DNA from: JBHIER01 sp046760705 [NCBI: bacterium]
GTDB taxonomy: Bacteria; JBHIER01; G020348925
Length of the DNA stretch: 7,527 nucleotides
NCBI GenBank assembly: GCA_046760705.1
Contig: JBHIER010000153.1
Span: forward strand, 1 to 7,527
Reading direction: 5' to 3'
In this document: positions 1 to 5,026 of the stretch, piece by piece
Layout: every line of letters starts with the position of its first letter
How positions within the stretch are numbered: the stretch's first letter is position 1
Position numbers and translations under genes: made by a program
Notes under the pieces: model-generated
The model's input: the letters and a program-made list of their open reading frames with translations, nothing else
Database searches by the model: none
Told to the model about the DNA's origin: nothing

Positions 1-1385
1 CCCTCATAGACGTTATGTCTACCTTCCTCAACCTCGGGGTGGGCTTCGAGGAGGAGGGCGGCTGCGCCGCCGACCAGGGGAGTGGCGAAGGAGGTACCTG
101 CGCCGTCGTAGTAACCTTGGGGATTGGAGGGATCGGCGATCCGGGTGTAGTAGCCCCGGGCCACGACCTCCGGTTTGATCCGCCCGTCGAAGGTCGGCCC
201 GGCTGAGCTGAAGAAGGCGATCTGGCCAACCTCATCGACCGCACCGCAGGCCAGGATCGAGTCACCATCGGCCGGGGCGGCAATGTAGTACCACTCGTCG
301 TCCCGCTCGTTGCCGGCGGCATTGCAGACGAGAATTCCTCTGGCTGCGGCCATGTCGGCGGCTCTGGTGATTATGGCCGTGTTGCCATCCATCTCCTCGT
401 ACGTGTACCAGTCCAGATATATCAAGGAACTGCTGGCCACATCGGCCCCCAGCGAGTCGGCCCACTCGATGCCAGCCACCCAGTAATCCTCCTCCACCTC
501 CGTTTCCGAAGAGATATCCTCCGTCTTGGCCAACACAAAGCCGGCTCCGTAGGCCGGTCCATAGAGATGCCCGGAACTGGCCCCACCTAAGGCCGAGAGG
601 GTGGAGGTGCCGTGGCTCTCCTGACCGGGCGGATCGCCAGGCTCGTTGGCGGTGTTATCGTCCCTGTTGATGAAATCGTACTCGGCTATGAGATCTATAT
701 GCCCAAGGGCCTGGTGATTGCGATTGAAGCCGGTGTCGAGCATGCACACGATGACCCCGGCACCGCTGTAGCCCAGCTCGTGAACGGCCGGGACATTGAT
801 CTGTTCGAGCTGGCCGAGGGAGGGGCCATAGTCCAACTGGTACGCTGGGTGCGGGGAAGGAGCCTTCTCCAAATCCCTCTCCACCCGAATGGGCTCCCTC
901 TTCGCCTCGTTGACCAACCGGATCTCCCGTACGAAGGGCAAACGTCCAATCTCCTCCAACCCTCCCACTCCCACCTCAGCGCTCATGCCGTTGAACCACC
1001 TCGTCGTGGTCCGATGTTTCACCCCGAAACTCAATACGGCCTCCACATAGTCCCTTCTTACTGGCAGGTCTGTGAAATCGACCGCCCAGTTCACCTTCCC
1101 CCTTCTCCATTTTGCCCGCTCAGGGAGGGCCCTTTCGACCTGCCGGCATGCAGCCTGATATTTCCCCTTCGAAAAAATCCCCTTATCAGTGAAGAAAATC
1201 CATACAGCTACTCTGGCATCCGAAGGCTTCCCGGCGACAGCATCCCATACCCTGGGGTGGATCACTGGATTGCTCCTCTCTCTGACCAGAACTTCGGCCA
1301 GATAGGTTTCATTAGCTGCCATCGCCCCAATAAAAGGAGTCAAAATGAAGACAATACACATCAACACGTTGGAAATCCTAAACAT
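1..1385 (-). CDS. Secreted subtilisin-family (S8) serine protease, C-terminus beyond window
   Basis: An open frame of 461 codons runs off the left edge. It starts at the ATG at 1385, preceded by AAGGA seven bases upstream. Residues 1-23 form a signal peptide (short basic start, hydrophobic core, Ala-Met-Ala-Ala end). Residues about 25-160 are a propeptide with the segment VWIFFTDKG (61-69) and an inhibitor-like end, LPFVREIRLV (149-158). The S8 catalytic domain follows. The Asp is D217 in the CMLDTGF strand, the His is H258 in SHGTST, the oxyanion Asn is N359 in NAAGNE, and the Ser is S432 in GTSFATP. The motif GPTFDGRIKPEVVA lies before the Ser. The triad is complete, so an active exported endopeptidase matured by propeptide removal is expected. 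Cysteines sit beside two active-site motifs (C214, C354). Any C-terminal sorting or beta domain lies outside the window. The family is certain; the substrate is unknown. Confidence 0.95.
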   Translation of the reverse strand, partial: MFRISNVLMCIVFILTPFIGAMAANETYLAEVLVRERSNPVIHPRVWDAVAGKPSDARVAVWIFFTDKGIFSKGKYQAACRQVERALPERAKWRRGKVNWAVDFTDLPVRRDYVEAVLSFGVKHRTTTRWFNGMSAEVGVGGLEEIGRLPFVREIRLVNEAKREPIRVERDLEKAPSPHPAYQLDYGPSLGQLEQINVPAVHELGYSGAGVIVCMLDTGFNRNHQALGHIDLIAEYDFINRDDNTANEPGDPPGQESHGTSTLSALGGASSGHLYGPAYGAGFVLAKTEDISSETEVEEDYWVAGIEWADSLGADVASSSLIYLDWYTYEEMDGNTAIITRAADMAAARGILVCNAAGNERDDEWYYIAAPADGDSILACGAVDEVGQIAFFSSAGPTFDGRIKPEVVARGYYTRIADPSNPQGYYDGAGTSFATPLVGGAAALLLEAHPEVEEGRHNVYE

Positions 1386-1407
1386 CTTGTTATCCTTGTT
1401 CCCAATT

Positions 1408-1438
1408 TAGATACTAAGGAGACTCTCACGAAAGTCAA
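1408..1438 (-). promoter_or_regulatory. Candidate sigma-70-type promoter of the protease gene
   Basis: Read on the minus strand, TTGACT (1438-1433) matches the -35 consensus at five of six positions. TAGTAT (1416-1411) lies 16 bp downstream and TATCTA (1413-1408) lies 19 bp downstream; either could be the -10. The start codon at 1385 follows at a suitable distance, with the AAGGA ribosome site at 1397-1393. This is consensus matching only. Confidence 0.4.
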
Positions 1439-1444
1439 GTCTCC
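1418..1444. repeat. 7-bp inverted repeat overlapping the protease promoter
   Basis: GGAGACT (1418-1424) and AGTCTCC (1438-1444) are perfect inverted arms separated by 13 bp. One arm lies in the spacer of the candidate protease promoter and the other abuts its -35 hexamer. That is where a dimeric repressor would sit, so it may be an operator. A chance palindrome cannot be excluded. Confidence 0.35.
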
Positions 1445-1489
1445 GGTCGACAGCATGAGATGTGGCCAAAACCAGGATGAATATTAGGG

Positions 1490-1722
1490 TTACACTTTGA
1501 CTTCCACTCCGAGCCGGCTCACAACTCTCTGGAATTTCTCAGCCCCCAATTTCTCTTTTACTCTGAGTAAATATTGTCCGATCAACCGGGCCTCGGAATG
1601 AGGCCTTTTCGACCCTCATTACGGGAAGTCTTATCGGTTCTGACACTGGCAGCAGCTTCTCCTGAGTAGGCATCATACAGCGCTTTCTCGCTCAAGTCTC
1701 TCTGTAAGCCTTTACGACGCAT
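1490..1722 (-). pseudogene. Possible frame-disrupted small gene of unknown function
   Basis: On the minus strand an ATG at 1722 opens 46 codons, charged and protein-like at first (begins MRRKGLQRDLSEKALYDAY), ending at TGA 1584-1582. A different frame then carries a more convincing segment, about 1615 to 1490, that reads SEARLIGQYLLRVKEKLG followed by AEKFQRVVSRLGVEVKV and a TAA stop. This looks like an amphipathic helical C-terminus but has no start codon of its own except a TTG at 1585. Joining the two frames near 1615-1600 would give one basic protein of about 75 residues, so a frameshifted remnant is plausible. I do not recognise the family. Chance reading is the main alternative. Confidence 0.25.
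1589..1609 (+). terminator. Terminator-like hairpin in the divergent intergenic region
   Basis: GGCCTC and GAGGCC form a perfect 6-bp GC-rich stem around a 5-nt loop, followed directly by TTTT on the plus strand. The shape fits an intrinsic terminator, but no plus-strand gene lies immediately upstream. It might stop read-through or antisense transcription from the left, or be a chance palindrome. The U-tract is short. Confidence 0.3.
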
Positions 1723-1755
1723 CGTTTCGCTATTTTCGCTTCGTCCGAAAACAGT

Positions 1756-1784
1756 CGCTTGTTGGAAGCAGACTCAGATATAAT
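1756..1784 (+). promoter_or_regulatory. Candidate promoter upstream of the histidine kinase
   Basis: A perfect TATAAT lies at 1779-1784. At 17 bp spacing the -35 region is CGCTTG (1756-1761), a weak match. Transcription would start near 1791, giving a leader of about 140 bases before the kinase. A second, weaker option lies closer: TTGACT (1892-1897) followed by the AT-rich tract 1909-1920, which would leave almost no leader if translation starts at 1931. Confidence 0.4.
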
Positions 1785-1930
1785 ATTCTCTCAGAACGTA
1801 AAAGTCAATCAAAAATTTGGGGGATACAAGGGTTTAATCCGCCTGGCCCTTTGGGGGCCGGGTGCGCTCGCCTTCATGCCGCTAAAAGTGTTTGACTTTG
1901 TCGCTTTTTATATATTTATTCTAATTCGTT

Positions 1931-3043
1931 ATGGCATTCGGGCGGCGAAAAGGAATGACGCTTAGAGGGTTGATCCTGTGGTTTGGGGCCAATACCACTA
2001 TCGGTGGGGCGCTGGGCCTCATCATCAGCCTCTTTCTGACAGGGAAGGTGGTTGATCAGATCGTCCTTATGAGTGCTCTTTTTGGTAACGCCGTGGGGTT
2101 CGCCAGCGGACTCTCGGCCCTGTACATTCTTCCCCTCTATCGCCCTCTCCCTCTGGCCCTTGATGTGATGCTCAGGGCCCTGACCCTCATCGCCGGCGGT
2201 GTCTTCGGCACTGTCCTGGTCTTCTTAGCCAACCCCTGGTTTGTTCTGTTGAAGAGCGATTTCGCCTTCTTCATGATTGCCATCGACGGCCTCATCGCCC
2301 TCATCGTGGGAACCATCATCTACACATACGAGCGAATGCGAAAAGAACTGGAGAAGAGCTATATGGAACTGGAGATGCGGCGGGACATCGAGGAGAAGCT
2401 GAGGGAATTGACCGCACTTTCGGAACTGAAGGCCCTGAAAGCTCAGATCAATCCCCACTTTCTCTTCAACACCTTGAACACCATCGCCGCCCTCATCCCC
2501 GTCGATCAGGAGAAGGCCGAGGCCACCGTCCACGACCTGGCCGATCTCTTCCGCTACACCCTGGACACGGCGGAACGGGAGCTCGTCACCCTCAGGGAGG
2601 AGCTCGACTTTGTGGACCTCTACTTGCGGATTGAGAAGGCCCGCTTCGGCAAGAGGCTGCGCGTGGAAAGATCTATCGATCCTGAGTGCGAAAAGGCGAC
2701 GGTTCCGGCCTTAATCCTCCAACCCATCGTCGAAAATGGACTGAGACACGGCATCGGCCATCGAAAAAGCGGCGGTACCATCACCATTACTACAAGGTGC
2801 GACGACCAGTTCTGTCAGATACGGATCGCCGACGACGGGCCTGGCATCCCGAAGGAAAGGCTGAGGGAGGTGCTGAGCTCAGGTCGAGGCCTGAGGAACG
2901 TGAACGAACGATTGCTCAACCTCTACCGGGAGAGCAACGGCGTGGCCGTCGAGAGCTCCGAAGGCCACGGGACGACGGTCACCCTGCGCATTCCACGAAG
3001 TGGATTGGGGATGAAGGATGAAAATGAGAACCATCATCGTTGA
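1931..3043 (+). CDS. LytS/YehU-type membrane sensor histidine kinase
   Basis: This is a 370-residue inner-membrane sensor kinase of the His_kinase (PF06580) plus HATPase_c type, which normally phosphorylates a LytTR regulator. Four hydrophobic helices span about 14-36, 44-67, 80-100 and 111-133, with little extracytoplasmic sequence, so a membrane or small-ligand signal is likely. A charged coiled-coil linker (134-165) leads to the H-box AQINPHFLFNTLN, with phospho-acceptor H176. The ATP-binding domain shows the N-box QPIVENGLRHG (N269), the G1 box DDGPGIP (301-307) and the G2-type boxes GRGLRNVNERL (318-328) and GHGTTVTLRIP (345-355). All key residues are present. The start is uncertain: neither ATG 1931 nor ATG 1955 has a well-placed ribosome site, and 1955 would place the protein start just before the first helix. 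The 3' end overlaps the regulator gene by about 20-26 bases, implying translational coupling. Confidence 0.93.
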   Translation: MAFGRRKGMTLRGLILWFGANTTIGGALGLIISLFLTGKVVDQIVLMSALFGNAVGFASGLSALYILPLYRPLPLALDVMLRALTLIAGGVFGTVLVFLANPWFVLLKSDFAFFMIAIDGLIALIVGTIIYTYERMRKELEKSYMELEMRRDIEEKLRELTALSELKALKAQINPHFLFNTLNTIAALIPVDQEKAEATVHDLADLFRYTLDTAERELVTLREELDFVDLYLRIEKARFGKRLRVERSIDPECEKATVPALILQPIVENGLRHGIGHRKSGGTITITTRCDDQFCQIRIADDGPGIPKERLREVLSSGRGLRNVNERLLNLYRESNGVAVESSEGHGTTVTLRIPRSGLGMKDENENHHR

Positions 3044-3767
3044 CGACGAAGCCCCGGCTCGGCTGAAGGTGAAACAGTATCTCAAGGACGATCCTGATAT
3101 CGAAATTGTGGGCGAGGCCGAAAACGGAGCCGATGCGGTCCGAGAGATCGAGGAGAAGAGACCCGATCTGGTCATCTTAGACATTCAGATGCCCGAGATG
3201 GATGGGTTCGAGGTGATCAACGCCTTCTCTGAGCCACCCCTCATCATCTTTGCCACCGCCTACGATCAGTACGCCATCAAAGCCTTCGAGGTCAACTCCA
3301 TAGATTACCTGCTGAAGCCCTTCAGCAAGAACAGACTGAAGGAGGCCCTGGAGCGGGCCAAGGGCTATCTGAAGAAGGATTTTGAAGCCAAGATCGAGAG
3401 TCTGTTGAAACTCGTCGAAGAGGGAAAGAGATATCTATCCAGAGTTCCAGTGCGCAAGGGGAAGAAGATCATCCTCTTAGATGTGCAGGACGTCGTCTGG
3501 ATCGGAGCTGAGGAGACCCTCAATTTTGTCTATACCACCCAAAACCGGTACCTGGTCAATTATACCCTGACAGAACTGGAGAGAAAGCTCAACCCGAACC
3601 TCTTCTTCCGCATCCACCGGTCCACTCTCATCAACATCAACTACGTTTCAGAGATCATCCCCTGGTTTGCCGGCCAGTACAGAGTGGTGATGAAGGATAA
3701 GGAGAGGACCCAGTTGACCCTGAGCAGAAGAAGGGTCAAGGATCTGAAGGAGATCTTCCCCTGGTGA
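3018..3767 (+). CDS. LytTR-family response regulator
   Basis: A 249-residue two-component regulator and the cognate partner of the overlapping kinase. The receiver domain (1-120) has the acidic pair D9-D10, phospho-acceptor D55 in LVILDIQMPEMDGF, the switch T80 in FATAYDQYAIKAFE and K100 in YLLKPF. A linker helix (120-142) precedes the LytTR DNA-binding domain (143-249), recognisable by VPVRKGKKIILLDVQDVVWI, the segment FFRIHRSTLININYV (196-210) and LTLSRRRVKDLKEIF. LytTR domains bind paired direct repeats, and a perfect-looking pair lies 360 bp downstream at 4128-4159. Two ATGs are possible: 3018, and 3024, which has AAGGA five bases upstream and gives the family-typical beginning MRTIIVDDE. 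The gene overlaps the kinase stop codon. Confidence 0.95.
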   Translation: MKMRTIIVDDEAPARLKVKQYLKDDPDIEIVGEAENGADAVREIEEKRPDLVILDIQMPEMDGFEVINAFSEPPLIIFATAYDQYAIKAFEVNSIDYLLKPFSKNRLKEALERAKGYLKKDFEAKIESLLKLVEEGKRYLSRVPVRKGKKIILLDVQDVVWIGAEETLNFVYTTQNRYLVNYTLTELERKLNPNLFFRIHRSTLININYVSEIIPWFAGQYRVVMKDKERTQLTLSRRRVKDLKEIFPW

Positions 3768-3863
3768 CATCCAGATTTTCCCCTATCGAAGCTTGCTCTT
3801 TCTGGCCACGGACCGGGTCAACGACCTGCCTCGCAATCCGGTACTCTCAGCCCTTGGCCTCTC

Positions 3864-3884
3864 ACCCTGAACCTGTTTCAGGGT
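3864..3884. repeat. 8-bp stem hairpin downstream of the LytTR regulator
   Basis: ACCCTGAA (3864-3871) and TTCAGGGT (3877-3884) pair perfectly around the loop CCTGT. No T-tract follows on either strand, so it is not a classic intrinsic terminator. It could still mark or protect the 3' end of the kinase-regulator message. It resembles the ACCCTGAA/TTCAGGGT palindromes often dispersed in bacterial genomes (recalled, not searched). Confidence 0.55.
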
Positions 3885-3916
3885 CTCTGCAATGATGCGT
3901 TCTCCACCCCGATAAA

Positions 3917-3998
3917 AGGCTAAAGCCTGAAATCCATCTGTGTAGCAGGCGCTCCGGACTTGGGCCGGAATCTCCCCGGCTGGTGCTGACAATCAGCA
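3917..3998. repeat. Pair of short palindromes, probable dispersed-repeat remnant
   Basis: AGGCT/AGCCT around AA (3917-3928) and TGCTGA/TCAGCA around CAA (3984-3998) are both perfect stems. Together with the hairpin at 3864-3884 they make three stems in 135 bases outside coding sequence. This density suggests a folded, non-coding dispersed element rather than a gene. The element boundaries cannot be set from one copy. Confidence 0.4.
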
Positions 3999-4127
3999 GA
4001 TCCCCAGTAATGAATAAAGGGTAGGCTCTGCCCTCGCCCCGAAACGAGGACAGACAGCGATGAAAAACCTTATTGATCAAATGGCAATTCTCCTGTGAGG
4101 CTGGACAGGGGAAACAATAATATCGAC

Positions 4128-4159
4128 ACCGTTCATCCCCTCTTTTTCTACCGTTCATC
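4128..4159 (+). promoter_or_regulatory. Tandem LytTR-type binding site upstream of the ECF sigma gene
   Basis: The 10-mer ACCGTTCATC occurs identically at 4128-4137 and 4150-4159, 22 bp apart start to start (two helical turns). Each copy fits at all nine positions the published LytTR half-site pattern, [TA][AC][CA]GTTN[AG][TG], as I recall it, and resembles the AlgR site ACCGTTCGTC. LytTR regulators bind such direct repeats with gaps of about 12-13 bp; the gap here is 12-13 depending on where the half-site is ended. A LytTR regulator gene ends 360 bp upstream, and the ECF sigma gene begins 185 bp downstream in the same orientation. Confidence 0.7.
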
Positions 4160-4185
4160 AAAGGATCGATCCACTCGTAGAAAAC

Positions 4186-4214
4186 TGGTTTGAAAGGCGA
4201 ATGGCGGCGATAAT
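4186..4214 (+). promoter_or_regulatory. Candidate activator-dependent promoter of the ECF sigma gene
   Basis: GATAAT (4209-4214) matches the -10 consensus at five of six positions. At 17 bp spacing the -35 region is TGGTTT (4186-4191), a poor match, as expected for a promoter needing an activator. The proximal LytTR half-site would be centred about 65-70 bases before a start near 4221. TTGAAA (4190-4195) is a better -35 but only 13 bp from the -10. The untranslated leader would be about 125 bases. Confidence 0.35.
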
Positions 4215-4229
4215 TTTCCGTTTCGGAAA
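4215..4229. repeat. 6-bp palindrome at the presumed 5' end of the sigma-factor transcript
   Basis: TTTCCG and CGGAAA pair perfectly around a TTT loop. It directly follows the candidate -10 element, so it would form a hairpin at or near the 5' end of the message, or act as an operator at the start site. No T-tract follows, so it is not a terminator. Confidence 0.35.
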
Positions 4230-4246
4230 GTACATTCAGTCAGGAG

Positions 4247-4279
4247 ATTCCGGTATCCTCCTATCGTCGGAACCGGAAT
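4247..4279. repeat. Inverted repeat ATTCCGGT-N17-ACCGGAAT
   Basis: The 8-bp arms at 4247-4254 and 4272-4279 are perfect inverted copies separated by 17 bp. The outer sequence (ATTCC arm, GGAAT arm followed by GACAGGGG) resembles dispersed palindromic repeats ending in CCGGAATGACA that I recall from many bacterial genomes, and loosely the Neisseria dRS3 pattern ATTCC...GGAAT. It lies in the leader of the sigma-factor gene and could fold in its RNA. Confidence 0.45.
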
Positions 4280-4344
4280 GACAGGGGCCAGAGCCGGCAG
4301 GAGGTTTGTGAGCAGAGTGAACCAACTTGAAAGTGAGGTGGTCC

Positions 4345-4977
4345 ATGATATCCGATCTAACCGATACTGAGCTGGTGGAGCGCTGCCGTCAGAATGACCG
4401 CGACGCCTTTTCCGTTTTAGTTGATCGTCACAAAAGGATGGTGCTCGGGTACGCCTACCGGATGGTAGGGGATGAGCAGGAGGCGGAGGATATTGCCCAG
4501 GATGTCTTCTTGCGTGTGTATCAAGCGCTGCCCCGTTTTCGGGGGGAATCGAAGTTCACTACCTGGCTATATAAGATCGTCTCCAACGTCTGTCTCAACC
4601 GTCTCAGAAAGGTCAGGCCGGAGACCCTCTCCATCGAGGCGAACGACGAGGAGCAGAATTTCTCCCCACTGCGCCTGGCCGACCGCGGCAACACCCCTGA
4701 GACCAACTTCGAGCGGAAGAGGTTCCGGGAGCGAATCCGCACCCTGGTCTCCTCTCTGCCGCCGCAGTACAGCGCGGTCATCACCCTGCGCCACCTACAG
4801 GATATGGCCTACGATGAAATCGCCAGCACCCTCGATCTGCCCCTGGGAACGGTAAAGACCCATCTCTTTCGGGCAAAAGAGAGATTGAAGGAGATCCTGG
4901 AACAGGACGGGGAGTTCTCGGCCCTGGAGGATATCCCGTCCCGGTGTCCCGAGCCCCTGGCCTTCAACGCCAACTGA
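4345..4977 (+). CDS. ECF-subfamily RNA polymerase sigma factor (RpoE-like)
   Basis: A 210-residue group 4 sigma factor that directs RNA polymerase to a small stress or envelope regulon. Region 2 (about 20-90) contains FSVLVDRHKRMVLGYAYRM, the core-binding stretch EAEDIAQDVFLRVYQ (46-60) and the -10-binding helix FTTWLYKIVSNVCLNRLRK (71-89). A variable linker (90-125) leads to region 4 (about 130-185), with LPPQYSAVITLRHLQDMAY and the helix-turn-helix EIASTLDLPLGTVKTHLFRAK (158-178). About 24 residues extend past region 4. ATG 4345 is chosen because GAGGTGG (4335-4341) precedes it; the in-frame TTG at 4327 lacks this. No zinc-finger anti-sigma gene follows. The next gene, 49 bp downstream, is a bactofilin-like membrane protein. 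A LytTR-type operator lies upstream, so transcription may depend on the adjacent two-component system. Confidence 0.95.
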   Translation: MISDLTDTELVERCRQNDRDAFSVLVDRHKRMVLGYAYRMVGDEQEAEDIAQDVFLRVYQALPRFRGESKFTTWLYKIVSNVCLNRLRKVRPETLSIEANDEEQNFSPLRLADRGNTPETNFERKRFRERIRTLVSSLPPQYSAVITLRHLQDMAYDEIASTLDLPLGTVKTHLFRAKERLKEILEQDGEFSALEDIPSRCPEPLAFNAN

Positions 4978-5026
4978 GGCAGTGTTGGAAGAAGAACCTT
5001 TTGTTCTACCCCAGAGAGGAGAGATC

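Larger units (their letters stand above)
1386..1930. other. Divergent intergenic region between protease and histidine kinase
   Basis: This 545-base stretch separates the leftward protease from the rightward kinase. It holds the protease promoter with its inverted repeat, a possible broken small gene on the minus strand (1490-1722), a terminator-like hairpin (1589-1609), a direct repeat TTTCGCT (1725-1731 and 1734-1740), a TATAAT hexamer (1779-1784) and a very AT-rich tract just before the kinase start. I see no tRNA, rRNA or intact gene in it. Confidence 0.6.
3768..4344. other. Intergenic region with palindromes and a LytTR-type operator
   Basis: This stretch of nearly 580 bases lies between the regulator and the ECF sigma gene. 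Open frames on its minus strand are short, unlike any family I know, and rich in readings typical of palindromic repeats. It holds an 8-bp stem hairpin (3864-3884), two short palindromes (3917-3928, 3984-3998), an imperfect GC-rich inverted repeat around 4020-4043, a direct repeat fitting LytTR binding (4128-4159), a candidate promoter (4186-4214), a hairpin (4215-4229) and a longer inverted repeat (4247-4279). I see no tRNA or intact gene. Confidence 0.7.

Noticed and set aside
612-1487. Plus-strand open frame of 291 codons
   Set aside because: It lies opposite the subtilase, whose minus-strand frame has a signal peptide and all catalytic motifs in register. The plus-strand product matches no family and is a shadow frame.
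1759-1965. Plus-strand 68-codon frame with a hydrophobic C-terminal part, overlapping the kinase start
   Set aside because: It begins at a TTG inside the candidate promoter. The internal ATG at 1876 has no ribosome site, and the hydrophobic residues come from an AT-rich tract. A small membrane peptide is possible but not supported.
3783-4161. Two minus-strand frames (69 and 99 codons) in the intergenic region
   Set aside because: They overlap each other, match no family I know, and read through palindromes. Their peptides look like translations of dispersed repeats.
4215-4300. GGAA-type -35 elements (CGGAAAG, CGGAACC) as an ECF autoregulatory promoter
   Set aside because: I found no convincing -10 element at 16-17 bp from either, so autoregulation by the sigma factor is not supported by the sequence.
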